Positions 9,928-21,699 of a stretch of 64,000 nt of DNA are shown here, in pieces. Every line of letters begins with the position of its first letter. Position 1 is the stretch's first letter. A program made the translations under genes and the position numbers. A model generated the notes under the pieces. The model made no database searches. It was not told the origin of the DNA and saw nothing but the letters and a program-made list of their open reading frames with translations. Source of the stretch: Flectonema sp. DT1601 (Eukaryota; Euglenozoa; Diplonemea; Diplonemida; Diplonemidae); the NCBI GenBank assembly GCA_964019425.1, contig OZ025794.1, forward strand, positions 372,001-436,000, read 5' to 3'.

Positions 9928-11487
9928 ATGGCAGCCACAGCTATTCGTAATGTACCAATTCCAAAGTTATGTCTTCCAATGGTTGGTCACATTTTATATT
10001 TTGTGAAGAGTGGAGGATGTGTCAACAAGACTCTATCTGCACTTCAGAAGAACTACGGCGACACTTTCGAACTGAGAGTGCCATTCGGAAAGTACATCGC
10101 GACTCGTGATCCTAAATTAATGAGACTTGTATACACCAACAAGAATCGACCAGTTACTTGGAGTCTTGATCTCGTGACTAAGATGAACAGATGGCCACAA
10201 GATATCGTAAATGCCAGAGGTCCACGTTGGGAAGCCTACCGTAAGGTTCTAAACAAGTCATTTATGTTAAAATCTCAAAAGGGAAATTACAAAGAACTGG
10301 TCGAAGAGAAGGCTACTCATCTGGTAGAAGCCATCAAGAACAATATCGGTCCTGATGGAAGATTAAAAGACATTTCTATCAATGAGTTAATCGCGATGTA
10401 CGCATTTGAAGTTTCAATTCGAACATTTATCGGAGAAGATGAACCAGTGCTACCTGTGTCCTATGAACGTCCAGCGGGTAAGATTTCAACCAAAGATGCG
10501 ATGCATTTATCTAACCTGGTCATGGAAATGTTTGAAGGTATGCATAAATTCGAGACAGCTCCCTTTGGTCGTTACCAAGGAGAACATGGTAAGGAATACA
10601 AGGCTTATGAAAGTGCCTGGTATGAAATCGTTGACTACACTGACAGACTATTTGACCCTCATGTTGACTTGTATCTGAAGGAACGTCGTATCTCTGAAAC
10701 AGCTGAAAGAGCTTTGATTCTTCCTCATTTACTACGTCAAATGGATGCTGAGGATTTCAATGAGAGACTGACACCTGATGAAGTCAAATGGGTTATCAGG
10801 TTTGCTTTCGTAGCCTCCATTGACACGACATCACAAACATTCGAACACTTGATGTACAGAATGGGTACTGCATCAGATGAGGTAAGGTCTACTCTTAACA
10901 AAGACTTAAACGACCATCCTGTCTGTGGTGAAAGTCCATATATGTTGGCCTGTTTAAGAGAGAGTATGAGACTAACACCAACTATTCCTGTTAACTCAAG
11001 AGAGCTTGCTACTGATTTAACATTTACAAATGCTGAGGGTGCTGAGATGAATTTCCCTGCTGGAACTAGTTTCCTATTAGACCACGCTGGTGTTTGTTTA
11101 AATGAAAATAACTTTGAAAACGCAACAGAATTCAATCCGTCTAGATTCCTTCGTGATAGTAGGAAAAACCATCGCTCTGCTAATGAAGAATCAGTGGAAG
11201 CTGCTGCTTCTGGTTGTCCATTCCATGCTAAGAAGCTTGCTGATGGTGGTAAGTCACCTGACGAGTCGTTTGAAACCTTTGCAGCAAATATCCAATTTGG
11301 TCATGGTCGTCGTCGTTGTCCTGGTGCTGGACTGGGTCAGAGTGTCCTTAACTCTGCCTTTGACAAGATAGCGAGAAGTTTTGATATCAAGTACGATGGT
11401 CCGCCTTTGGATACTTTCAACCGCGCTCTTGCGAGACCTAAAAATCCGGTTTCACCTCATTTAACTTTTACTCTAAAGAGTGCCTAA
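9928..11487 (+). CDS. Cytochrome P450 monooxygenase
   Basis: A 519-residue haem-thiolate monooxygenase. The I-helix oxygen-binding segment is ASIDTTS (D299-T300-T301), the ExxR pair is E345 and R348 (LRESMR), the PERF-like motif is FNPSRF, and the haem loop is FGHGRRRCPG with C464 as axial ligand. Length and motif spacing are normal. There is no obvious N-terminal membrane anchor. The stretch GPRWEAYRKVLNKSFMLKS resembles the C-helix region of mitochondrial-clan P450s, so an organellar or soluble form is possible, but no clear presequence is seen. A Ser/Gly/Lys-rich insert before the haem loop carries a Cys-Pro motif (GCPFH, 429-433). The ATG follows TTTTCAG by one base. The substrate cannot be read from sequence; sterol or xenobiotic oxidation are candidates. 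Confidence 0.93.
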   Translation: MAATAIRNVPIPKLCLPMVGHILYFVKSGGCVNKTLSALQKNYGDTFELRVPFGKYIATRDPKLMRLVYTNKNRPVTWSLDLVTKMNRWPQDIVNARGPRWEAYRKVLNKSFMLKSQKGNYKELVEEKATHLVEAIKNNIGPDGRLKDISINELIAMYAFEVSIRTFIGEDEPVLPVSYERPAGKISTKDAMHLSNLVMEMFEGMHKFETAPFGRYQGEHGKEYKAYESAWYEIVDYTDRLFDPHVDLYLKERRISETAERALILPHLLRQMDAEDFNERLTPDEVKWVIRFAFVASIDTTSQTFEHLMYRMGTASDEVRSTLNKDLNDHPVCGESPYMLACLRESMRLTPTIPVNSRELATDLTFTNAEGAEMNFPAGTSFLLDHAGVCLNENNFENATEFNPSRFLRDSRKNHRSANEESVEAAASGCPFHAKKLADGGKSPDESFETFAANIQFGHGRRRCPGAGLGQSVLNSAFDKIARSFDIKYDGPPLDTFNRALARPKNPVSPHLTFTLKSA

Positions 11488-11583
11488 TAAAAAACTCTTC
11501 TCTCTCTATTTTTTTTTGCTTCTTGTCCTTAATTTTACTATAATATTTATTTTTATTTCACCCCCCCCCCCCGATTCACTAAG

Positions 11584-12107
11584 CTATTATTCAGGTCCGG
11601 CGTAGTTATGACCTTAAACTGACTGTCATCTTACCTGATCCTTTTGGTTTTCATTTCTTGCTGAGTGATATGGCTATGTGCTGCCCAAATCTTTTGTGGT
11701 ACATTTCTAAAGCTTTTCGGTAAGCCCACAGTACACTTATAATGCTTTGGACAACTGCGGGTGAACGATCCTCGGTACTGTTCCGGGGTTTTCTATTTTC
11801 TTTCGTGGAGTGTGGGCATATGGCACATGTGGTCGTATTATAAAGAAAGATGTATATGAAAGAAAGAAGATTTTTTATTTTTTTTCACCTTCCCCCCACT
11901 CCCAGATCGTTTCTCTTTTATTTTCTTTAGTTGTTTACAACCTGTTAGCCTCTGGGCAAGGTGGAGGCTGGAAGTCGATCACTTCCAGCCAATACTATGA
12001 AACTACAATCTTCGCGATTGGGTCCTTACTGATGCGGGCTACCCAGACCCCTCGTAGTCATCAGTTTGTATTTTGCTAACTAAACTAAACTAACTAACTA
12101 TTATTCA
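11584..12107 (+). repeat. Dispersed repeat family B, copy 1, with 10-bp target-site duplication
   Basis: CTATTATTCA occurs at 11584-11593 and again at 12098-12107 and flanks a ~504-bp body. The body starts GGTCCGGCGTAG and ends in a CTAAC/TAAAC simple repeat. A diverged copy lies at 55380-55858, collinear along its length. A perfect 10-bp hairpin (GGCTGGAAGT / ACTTCCAGCC, 5-nt loop) sits at 11966-11990, and a weaker version is kept in copy 2. No coding capacity. SINE-like in size and ends. Confidence 0.75.
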
Positions 12108-13159
12108 AAAAAAAAAAAAAAAAAAAAAGAATTACCCAAGTGTAGAACTGTAATGTCAATTAGTGTGTTGTGGTTTGGCACAGAAGCCCCACAAATCACA
12201 GCTTATTCTTTGGGCACTTGAAAATATTGAGCCCTGAAACTACGTATTCCACCGTGTTAAATGGAACAGCAAACACATGTGCACCAGTTTTTTTTTATAA
12301 TAAAAACTCATGTTCTGACAATTCTTGTAACCTCAATCTTCCTCTCTCCCTAAAAAAAAATAAAAAAAATGAAAAACACAAAATAAGACGTAACATCGAT
12401 TGTCGTCAAAGACCATTTTAAAAAAAAAAAAAAGAAATTTGCACCTAAACTCCCAAATTGGGTTTTCTTGTGTATGCGAGCATGTTATCTTTTGCAGTAA
12501 CGAAAAACCTTTTTTTTTTTTGTTTGTAGTGAAGAATAGTGACTTGAATAGTTGTATTCTTTTTCATTTCTCATCTTTTCGTTAAGTGCAATGATAAACA
12601 ATAATAATAAAACAAAAATATCGAAAAAAATCTGATCGCAGCTTTGTCCTCAACGGTCTTTTTTTAAAAAAAAAAAAGAAAACATTGTTACAGTTTATTA
12701 TATTCATAACTGACGTTAGTATTCCCGTCCTTCTTATTGTCATGTAGAGTCCTTTTCGACATTTGCAGAGTGTTCACCTATCTTCGATACTACAATGATA
12801 TCAATTTAGGTCAACTGTCTCATAAATTACTAATGTCTTAAATTAGTTAGGTATGCTCAAATAGTTTTACCCTCTTTCTTTTGACAGCTTTTTTTTTTTT
12901 AAAATTTTTTATTCTTCAAAGCAAAAGCTTGTTCTTCGACTGTTATTTTTTAGTAGCAAAGTACAGCTAAGCCATTTGCCTGCTTGTTGTTGGCATTTAT
13001 CTCCTTTCCATCTCCTTGGCCTATTGCACTAGTCTGGTGCAATGCAACGATATCTTTTTCCTTTACCTGTTTTCTTATTGTCAAAATTCACCCCAACAAT
13101 CTCTTCAAATGTTTTTGTCATTTATTACGCAATTCCTCGGAAACGAATTTGCAAAAAAA

Positions 13160-13197
<38 letters not shown>

Positions 13198-15245
13198 TGT
13201 GAAAAAACTTTTTTTTTCCTGTTGACCATCGCTTGCGTGAAGGTTTCTTATCTTCTTTTCCATACTTTACAGTGCTTTTATTTAGTAACGTAAATCTTAT
13301 TGACTAGCAGAAGTATTCGCATCGCAGGTACTGTTGCCTGCTTTTGCCTTACTCTAAGTCCTTTTGATTTATTATTATGTAAAATGTGCCGGTGAGTACA
13401 TTCTTCGCAATTGTCTGTTAGTTTTTGCGTACTCTTCTTTGTGGTAGCAGAAAGTACCATTTCAGCTCTGAGCGCTTATAGTCTGCATCGGTGTAGGTTA
13501 ATTTGTTTCTGTGTGACAATAATCTGCTGAGGTGGTGTAATTTTTTTTCAAAATATTTTAATTTTAATTTTATTTGTTTTTTTTTGTTGTGATGTTTCTG
13601 TGTTTAGCAGAAATATAACAACAAAAGTCTTTTCTACGAACAAGGAACCGCTTTTAACGTTGTGCAGCGGTTCTGAGTACCCGACTTCCGTATTCTTTTC
13701 TCTTTTCACGTATATTGTGCTGTTTCTCTTTGGCCCCCATACCACCCGATCAGAGGGGTTTGAAGCCTACTTGAGCTCTACCCTCTGTATTCCCTTTACA
13801 CGTCGTCTTAAACGAGTTGTTAATTTACTTTTTTTTGTGTGAATTATTAGAGATTCCGCCCCCCCGTCCTTTGTCACTCGCAGCATAGTCGCGACGTGCG
13901 CTTACTGGTAGTGTGCTATGAACCAGTAAATAGCATGATACCATTCTTTAATTTTACTCTGCTTTGCTTTATTTCGATCTATTCGAATTTATTTGTTCTG
14001 CTAATAGAAAAAATAAAAAAATAATAAAAAAAAAATAAAAAAGTTAAAAAAAGCCAGCCTGCAGGGCGTTGGTTGTTCTCTACCTGTATAGCGTTGAAGT
14101 AACAAACTTTGATGTTGGAACAGAGTGGGAACTAAGTAAAGCCTCTTTACAATCCACCGTTTCTGCTATGATTGTTTGTTCTTTTTATTTTAACCTAAGA
14201 GGAAACGTTAAGTGCTCCCTGTTATGACTCGTCTCTTTTATATTGGATAAGATTACCCTTCCTACTGTTTGGGTGGGTGACTTGACAGGCTACTTGTTAT
14301 TGTGGTAAGAAAAACTTCGATTACGGTATCCGACGTGGAAAAAAAAAAAATTAAAAAAAAAAAAATGGTGTGTTTATTTGTCAAACGCTACATCAAAAAC
14401 TTACCCTTTTTTTTTTTGGTAAAAGTAGTGTCTATTCGTTCTCTTGACTAAGAAAAAAAAGAAAGAAAGAAAGAACGAAAGAGAAAAAAGAAAAAAAAAA
14501 CTACAGCGAGCTATCTGATACTGTGTATCTGCTTTTGAAACCGCTGTTTTTGTTTCTGTTCTGCTGAGTCAAGTTTATATATTTTTTTCGCAAGCACCCT
14601 TTTTTTTTTCCCCTTTTTTTTTCTTTTTTTTTTTTTTGAACCAGTTTTTTTTTTTTATATGGATTTCCTCCAAAAAAAAAAAAAAAAATTAAAAAAAAAA
14701 AAAAAAAAATGTCATGTGACGTGACACCCGTCGGATTCCGCTCTCTGGGGTGATGCGTATCGTATTCTCAATCAAACATAAAAATCAACTTTATTATTGA
14801 AAACCATAAAACCGCATAGGGGTCTCACACGGGAAGCTGACCTGGCAATCTGCCTTCTTTCGTTGTTGTCTTTGTGATCTCTTTATATGTAGCGGTTTTT
14901 GTATTTAATTTATGAAGTAAATAATAAATTACTGCTGCCTTCAATAACATAGTAACTAATCTTGCAATGCACGACAGTGCTTTTACCCTAATCATTTTGA
15001 CGAGCACACTTTTTTTTTTTTTTTTTTTGTGTTTTTTTTCTTCCATTTTAACCTATTGAACTATTGAACATTCAACCCTGACCGTTTTTCTTTATGAGTG
15101 TAGTATGCTTTTTTGTTTTATAATAAAAAAAGAATAATGCTTTTGTCACCTCTATTTACCCTATTTTTAAATTTTTTATTTTTTTTTATTTATTCATTTT
15201 TTTTTTTTTTTTTTGATAAAAAAAATTAAAGTTGTTGAGGAATCT

Positions 15246-15280
15246 CCGTTTCCATAGCAGCAGTGAACCAGTGGAAACGG
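15246..15280. other. Perfect 9-bp inverted repeat
   Basis: CCGTTTCCA (15246-15254) and TGGAAACGG (15272-15280) flank a 17-nt loop. It stands in a short stretch without homopolymers. Function unknown. Confidence 0.4.
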
Positions 15281-18081
15281 CAACCAAACTGAGTCTCTTA
15301 GTGCTTCTGGCAACTTTGAAATTTGGTTGACCGAAAACTTATACTTGGCAGTTGATTGTAAGAAGCAATTTATAGAGGGAGATGTCCTTATATAGCTTCG
15401 TCACAACAGTTTCTTCGTGCACGAAAGCAAAAAAAAATAAATTTTTTGTTGATAGGATTTTGTGTTTGTTTTTACTGTAGAGGTTCTGTTGTGTAATAGC
15501 AAGCCAATGTCAAGGAATTTAAAAAAAAAAAAAAAAAAAAAATGGAATGAAATGAAATAAGGAATTCTTTTTCTAACTTTTTTACAAAAAGAAGTTGTTG
15601 AGCTACCCAACTATCTAAATTTACATATTTCAGTCATGCATGTTAGTGTCACCGCACTGTATGTGGTGAGCAACTAACTTGTGACCTAGAGCCATCCCAA
15701 AAAAAAAAAAAAATTGAAAAAAAAACTTTAAATAAATAAAAGTATTTTTTTTATTAAAATACGCGATGTGACTTCTTGAAGTTTTTTTTATTTTTTTTTG
15801 TTTCACACAACATGGGATGTTATCTTGCCACCTTTTTTATGTTGTCCTTGAAATTTTTTCTTTTCCCCCTTTTTTTTTCTTTTTCTTTTTCTTTTTGCTT
15901 CTTTTTTTTTTTAAAAAAAAGCCGCGATGTATGGTTTATCTGACTTAGTGGTGTTTGCCCAATCGTTTCTGTCGGCCTTACGTGGGTGAATAGAGGACTA
16001 TTTTTTGTTAAAAAAAACAAAACGGATTTCTGACAATATCTGATTTCTGGTCTTCTTCTGTCTTTAAGTTGTACAGGTATACTGTAAGCTCGGTTAGCTT
16101 TTGTGATCCAATTTGCGAGAGGAAAACACGAAAAAAAAAAAAAAAAAAAAGACAAAAAAAAAAAAAAAACAATGTCGGTAACAATATCGCCACAAAGAGA
16201 GTTCTCTGTTCGAATACCGCATGACTAGGGAGAGTAAAACTCCCCGCAGTTGTTGACAGGATTTTTAGATGTTGTAACCTTTCACCCCCCGAGCGTTGCT
16301 ATCTTTGTCCGGAAGGTTGGCGTTCAATGCCTTTACCTTGCCAGATACCCCATTTTGGAATATGAGTTTTCTTTTTATGCGATTTTTTGAGACTGCGAGT
16401 TTGATGCTTCTCAAAAAAACATTCAATTTATTATTAAAACAAGAAAAAAAAAAAAAAAACATTGTCACCCGTTATTCCTCTCATTCACAACTTGTTTTAT
16501 TTTTATATTTTGCAATGAAAATTTCATTAAGATTTTCTTCTTTTTATCGATCGTGTTTGATGAATGGTTATTTTTTATTTTTTTCATATATTTTGCACTC
16601 GAGAAACTATTCGGATTGAAAAAGCTGATATTTCACGTAGTCACAACTTATCTCCCCCGTGCGACAGGATTCTGTCTGCTATTATGTATGAGGCTAATTT
16701 GAATTGTTTCTTGTTGTGAGAGAGCTAAAAAAAAGAATGTTGGTCAACAAACACTTTTTTTTGGCTTTTTTTAGTTCCAAAATGTCTTTACCATTTATGT
16801 CACCATTTACCATTTCGTGTGCAAAACACAAAATAAATCATCATCTGAAATCTGTCTTAAAAACCTACGAGTACGGAAAACGAGAGTGGGTGGAGGTCAT
16901 GGGATTCGAGTCAGTTATTCGTATGCTTAGTCAAAAACCACACGTTTTTTTTTCCCCCTTTTTCTTCTTCTTTTGAAATCATGTTTTAGTTTTCTGTGTC
17001 ACACTCTACTGCTCCTTTCCTGTATGGCGTGGGAACTTGGGAAACGGAAAAAAGAGAGAAAACTTGAGTCAGGACACATTATTATACACCTTTTTCCCTG
17101 TCACTGCAGTCGATGTAAATCCTTTTGCGGATGACGTTATTTTTATTATGTTCCAATAAAAAGTTGTGTTTTATATAATTAAAACAGATTTTCCCTTGCC
17201 GCGGTATATTCGCTGTGATACAGCTGCTCAGTTGCAGTCTAGGGCTTACGTGGAATGATGGAGCTACTTGTTGATGCTGTAGTGGTAAGGCTCACCTACA
17301 AAGCCCGCGAACTATAAAAATAATTACCCCAATAGCTGATGTATACTGTTGTTCCTGTTTTATGTTTTTCTTTTATTAATCTTCTGTTTCAACGTACGAA
17401 TGTTGTCCCATGGCTCTGTGAGAGAGAATATTTTTGTGGATGGCTTTGTGTGAGTTTTTTGAAATAGAAGAGAGAGAATAAAGAAGGAAACCATCCTCCA
17501 TTCAATCAATTTTTTATAAGTTGTTCTTTTTCCATTCGTGTGGAAGTGACTTACCGTGCACTGCCATGGTGCACGGCTAAGCAGCAACAAAGTTACTTCC
17601 CATACATGAGTGCAATCCTTAGCGCTTTTCTTTTTTTGGTTGTACTCTTTTTCATTCCTTCCTCATCCCCCTTCAATCCTCTCCAACCAACCGCGCGATT
17701 GTCTCAGGTTCGAAAGCCATGGGGTAAAAAAAAGAAAAAGAAAAAAGATATTTTTTTTGAAGAGCATGATCTACCGTCCTAAACCACTTCCCTCTTTTCT
17801 CCTCATCTTCCTCCTCCGAAGAGATCCGCTGAATCACAGGAATTAAAAAAAAAAAAAATTCAAAAAAACAACTGACTGATTAGCGAAGTGATTTACTTGT
17901 CTAAAAAGAGGAAATATTTCTGTAAACAGTTAGCTCCCATCTCAAATCAGGAAAACTACTCGAACATAATATGAATTTAGTGAGGAGTTCTTATATTTAA
18001 TTATTTAAAGTCACAATTCAGACACAAAAGGTCGTTTGAAATCAGTTGTAGTTCTCCCTCCACAGTCACAACAACAGGAAC

Positions 18082-19041
18082 ATGACGGTCCAAATGGAAA
18101 GAATGGGAATGTTTGGAAATCCCTCATACATTAGTATTGGTGATGAATACGACAAAAAGATGGTCACAAATGACAGATACAAAGGGAAAGGATTTACTAC
18201 TACACCAGGTCGAAAGGGACAAGGTCCAGAAGTTACATTTGATAGAAGATTTAAGAGTATCCACGAAGGAGACAAGTACGTCGATCCAGGAACACATGAA
18301 AAGAAGTACCGCCTAGCACAAGAGAAAAGAAAAATAACAACAGACGGTTTTAAGTACACCTCCCCTGGTAAGAGAAGTTGTGGTTCCGGCAACTATTTTG
18401 GATGTTTTAATGAGCAGGGCGTACCCAAACATGAGACTGAATACGAAGTGACTAAGAGGGTTTGTCTTTTCCTTCTTTTTTAAAATAAAAAAACTAATCA
18501 TCAGCAACAATAAACTAACCAATCACAGGGAGAGTTACCTGACCGTGTGAAAAGTATGCCGAAAAACATAGTGACGGGAGTGTGTAAAAAGGGAACCTTT
18601 GGAATTACGGACACTTGCATTGGAGATCCGTACAAATACCAAAGTGATCCTTACAACGCTCAACACAAAAGGACCATTGATGAAGCTCGGTCAGCTACTC
18701 AAAAGCATATCGGGGGAGCATTCAAGGCAGCGAGTAGGGGAGGAGGTACTTTTGATAAAACAGAACAAGGCTCTTCAAAGATTTATTCACTTGATAGACC
18801 TCTTCCTCCAAAGAAGGAATCAGAGAAGAAAATTATGAGAACTATTCCAGTTGCCTTCAAACCTTCATCACCAGGAAAGAGAGGATTTAATTGTACCATC
18901 AGTCCATTTCCCGAATACAAAGAAGACCCTCTTGAACTGCAAGAACGCCGCAAACGTGAAGAAGCAAAAGCAGCAAAACCGCAAACTACTTGGAAACCAA
19001 TCAGCGGTCCAAAATCAACTCCAACTCGAACTATTTTATAA
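18082..19041 (+). CDS. CFAP96: CFAP96-like (C4orf47-type) cilium/centrosome protein, two exons
   Basis: Exons 18082-18459 and 18529-19041 join in phase 0 to give about 296 residues, near the length of vertebrate CFAP96 (C4orf47, ~310). The N-terminal block MGMFGNPSYISIGDEY, the middle block IHEGDKYVDPG, and SPGKRSCGSGNYFGCF match the conserved blocks I recall for this family, which localises to centrosomes, basal bodies or cilia. It is also rich in short Pro-Gly turns (TTPGRKGQGP, SSPGKRG), as in other microtubule-lumen or axonemal proteins. The tail is charged (RRKREEAKAAKPQT). The ATG lies five bases after a CAG. The identification rests on remembered motifs and should be checked by profile search; an axonemal role is inferred from family. 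Confidence 0.7.
18460..18528 (+). other. Cis-intron of the CFAP96-like gene (69 nt)
   Basis: The donor is AGG|GTTTGT at 18460 and the acceptor AACCAATCACAG|GGAGAG ends at 18528, phase 0. Both flanking frames continue through the junction (EVTKR / GELPDRVKSM). The 3' end is A/C-rich and has a CTAAC branch-like motif about 13 nt before the acceptor. Confidence 0.85.
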
Positions 19042-20259
19042 TTCAGATCGACAATCATCGACAGATCAAATAAATATAATCTGATGATGGGATCCTCAAT
19101 CCTGGATAAGGAAATCATTAATTACATTACGTTACGTTATAATGAGATAGAATTATTTAGTTAACTATTGGTTTGGCTGCGAAGCCAATAATACATTCAG
19201 GCGAGCAGTATTGCGAACACACGGTGATTTGTGTTATTGTTGTTGTTGTTGTTGTTGTTGTTGTTTCAAACATCGTTATTGTTAGTGAAGTCATATTTCT
19301 CTCGACGTTTAGCGAATCTTCAGCTGGGTGCTTCCAGTGTAGTAGGGTCGATTTACACCTTTTTTTAATTTTTTTTTTAAAAATAATATTTTCTATATTG
19401 GTTCGTTCCTGATGGTAGTGGGGCAAATTCCCCCATTCGGAACGAATCGTGTTTTTTTATTTTATGTTTTCTTAACATTTGTTCTCTCTTCCCTTATTGC
19501 TGCACCCTTCCGGGCGCATGCGGGCCTATCTAATTGGGCTTTTCTCCCTTACCCCCTTTTTTTTTCTTCTCATATTTCTTTAAGTTTAATAACAGAAAAA
19601 TTTAACTCGGTTCCCTCCCTTCAACGATAACTTTGTCAAAAAAAGAAAAGAACCCTTTAGAAAAGTAGGGGGACATTACCTCCCCTTTTCTCTCTCAAGT
19701 GGAGTGCTTTCGTTCTCTAGTTCCGCAATTAAAATATGAAGAATTCCAGTCGGTGAAGATATCGTTCTTTGTTTTATTATATTATTATGGTCCTGCAAAG
19801 GACAACCCACGACATTTATCATTTTATCAACGTCTATACTGTTGAAATAGAAGAAGGTAATGTTGTACTGTAGAGAAAGGGTTGGTCACTTGCTTATTTT
19901 ATTATTTTTCTTCTTTTGAGGGGAGCCATAATCAACATTTCTTTTTTTTTTTTTTTAAATTTCTTTTTGATTGAGAAATCATTCGATATTTAGATCCTCC
20001 TTATTGAGTAGTGTATCAATTACTGATGTAGTAACGTAGTAACGACTGAGGTGGGTAGTCGTCTGATTTGTCCCATCTAGCTGTCGGTGAGACCGTCATG
20101 TTTGCGTATTCAATAACAGAAAAAAAAAGAAAAAAAAAAAAAAGACTCAATTCCTCATTTCTGCAATTACCCGTTATGTTATAATTGTTTTTTGTTGTGT
20201 TTTTTTTTTTTTTTTTTTTGGGTTTTAATTTCTCTTTACCATCAGATTGTAGCATTACA
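19042..20259 (+). other. Spacer with a TTG microsatellite
   Basis: No gene seen. A (TTG)n run lies at about 19237-19264. T-rich tracts precede the ATG of the next gene, with CATCAG ending at 20245 as the likely acceptor. Confidence 0.5.
19237..19264. repeat. TTG trinucleotide microsatellite
   Basis: About nine TTG units in a row. It is non-coding and lies 200 bp after the CFAP96-like gene. Confidence 0.9.
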
Positions 20260-21699
20260 ATGTCTGAGAGCACACCTCTCCTTGGTCGTGCTGGACCGAA
20301 CAGTCATGGAAATATCAGCAGAGATATATCAAAAAAGATTTGCATATCTCTTTTTATGATGGTAATGTGCGTCATTGTGATCATAGAAATAGTAACTTCT
20401 ATCATTCCTTTTGTGTATGAGTCTCATCCTATCGATGTCAGTTGGAAGAATCCGTATTCAGAAAACACTCCTCAGCAGGTACTGGTAACTTTCTGTGGTC
20501 AGAATTGTGCTGTCATTTCATGGGTAACGATGAATGTTGGGAAGTCAAGTTTAACGAACAGCTCTTCTGTTTATATTCAAGGTAGACAGTACTTCTCAAC
20601 TCCTCATTATTTCATTGATTCAATAGAATGTCCAACCAAATCTAGATTGATGCATAAAGTTCAAATTGTAATCGAGTCAACAGACCCTGATGTCATTCCT
20701 TATGAAGTGTTCAATCTCGACACTTCAAGAATATTTCATTTAAAAAAAAAATCATTCATTTTTGATTCGACTCCTTTGAGGGTTGCAATGTTTGGGGATC
20801 TGTCATCTGCTACTTACAATCATCACACGGATACGGTCATTCCTTTATTAAGGAATTTAACGAAAACAAATGAATTAGATTTCGTTATTCACATTGGGGA
20901 CATTGCTTATAATTTAGACGACGATTGTGGTAACATAGGAGATGCTTTTATGATTGACGTTGAGTCGATAGGATCAAGAATACCTTACATTTTTGGACCT
21001 GGAAATCATGAACAAGAAAAATGGGAATTAGAATCATACGCGCACTACAATAACAGATACCACGGTCAGCAGATATTAGGTAAGAATTCAGGTAGTGATA
21101 GTGTTCGGTTTTATTCTGTTAATCAAAAGATGGTTCATTTTTCTATTCTTGATTCAGATCCTTTTGTCGAAGTCTTCAGAACAACGCGAGTACTCAGAAT
21201 GAAACAGTGGTTAGTTAAAGATTTACAACAAGTAAATAGAGCAGTAACCCCATGGGTAGTTGTTCTCCTTCACAGAGCAATGTATTGTACGAAGTCTCTT
21301 GATGCGGAATGTAATTCAGAATCGGAAGCTATTAGAAATGTGATTGAAGAAATAATATTATCAAACCATGTTGATGTAGTCATGTCTGGTCACACTCATC
21401 ATTATGAGAGAACACATCCAGTCGCGAGAGGGATAACTTCATATTCAAGGTATGAATCAGTATATACTAATCCAGAAGCCACAATTCACATCCAGTCTGG
21501 AATTGCTGGTGGTGTCGGAGTTGATAAGTTCATTGTACCACAACAGAAATGGGAATCATTCAGAGACCGTTCGTATCAAAGAAGTCTGACTGTTGGTACT
21601 TTCTTTAATAGTTCACATGCTTCCTTTGATCAAATATCATCCAATGGTTCTATATTTGACTCTTTCATGATAATTAAGAATAAAGAAATCGTTAATTAA
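20260..21699 (+). CDS. Membrane-anchored purple acid phosphatase (metallophosphoesterase)
   Basis: The start is taken at 20260 (MSESTPLLGRAG) because the upstream frame is a poly-Phe shadow and an acceptor CAG ends at 20245. The protein is 479 residues long. Residues 27-49 form one membrane segment, so it is probably a type II protein with its catalytic domain in the lumen or outside. The dinuclear-metal motifs are present: FGD (D180), GDIAY (D214, Y217), GNHE (N249, H250), LLH (H338) and GHTHHYERTH (H378, H380). Tyr in GDxxY is the Fe-binding residue that gives purple phosphatases their colour. Several N-x-S/T sites fit a secreted domain. The N-terminal STPLL resembles an acidic dileucine endosome/lysosome sorting signal. 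Expected role: phosphate release in an acidic compartment or at the cell surface. Confidence 0.9.
   Translation: MSESTPLLGRAGPNSHGNISRDISKKICISLFMMVMCVIVIIEIVTSIIPFVYESHPIDVSWKNPYSENTPQQVLVTFCGQNCAVISWVTMNVGKSSLTNSSSVYIQGRQYFSTPHYFIDSIECPTKSRLMHKVQIVIESTDPDVIPYEVFNLDTSRIFHLKKKSFIFDSTPLRVAMFGDLSSATYNHHTDTVIPLLRNLTKTNELDFVIHIGDIAYNLDDDCGNIGDAFMIDVESIGSRIPYIFGPGNHEQEKWELESYAHYNNRYHGQQILGKNSGSDSVRFYSVNQKMVHFSILDSDPFVEVFRTTRVLRMKQWLVKDLQQVNRAVTPWVVVLLHRAMYCTKSLDAECNSESEAIRNVIEEIILSNHVDVVMSGHTHHYERTHPVARGITSYSRYESVYTNPEATIHIQSGIAGGVGVDKFIVPQQKWESFRDRSYQRSLTVGTFFNSSHASFDQISSNGSIFDSFMIIKNKEIVN

Larger units (their letters stand above)
11488..18081 (+). other. Large spacer with a family B element
   Basis: 6.6 kb without a recognisable protein gene. 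It holds a C13 run near 11560-11572, the family B insertion (11584-12107), a T34 run at about 13161-13194, several A/T runs of 15-25 nt and a perfect 9-bp hairpin at 15246-15280. Open frames of 60-110 codons on both strands are composed of Phe/Lys/Asn runs and overlap each other, so I treat them as chance. Just upstream of 18082 lie two acceptors, at 18064-18065 and 18076-18077. Confidence 0.5.

Noticed and set aside
11950-11992. A tRNA-derived head in family B (T-arm-like hairpin with GTCGATCAC)
   Set aside because: An A-box-like match lies too close (~20 nt) to the B-box-like part, and the second copy keeps only part of it; a tRNA origin is not supported.
11584-12107. Family B direct-repeat-like ends as short LTRs
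   Set aside because: The similarity between head and tail is only ~20 bp with mismatches and there is no coding region, primer-binding site or polypurine tract; a SINE-like element fits better.
13161-13194. T34 run as a possible transcription terminator
   Set aside because: Runs of 15-38 A or T are found throughout the spacers, so one run carries no specific meaning.
16840-16930. tRNA-like T-arm sequence near GATTCGAGTC
   Set aside because: The flanking bases do not form a T-stem on either strand and no acceptor or anticodon arm can be drawn.
17270-17320. D-arm-like TAGTGGTAAGG suggesting a tRNA
   Set aside because: No matching T-arm or B box at the required distance.
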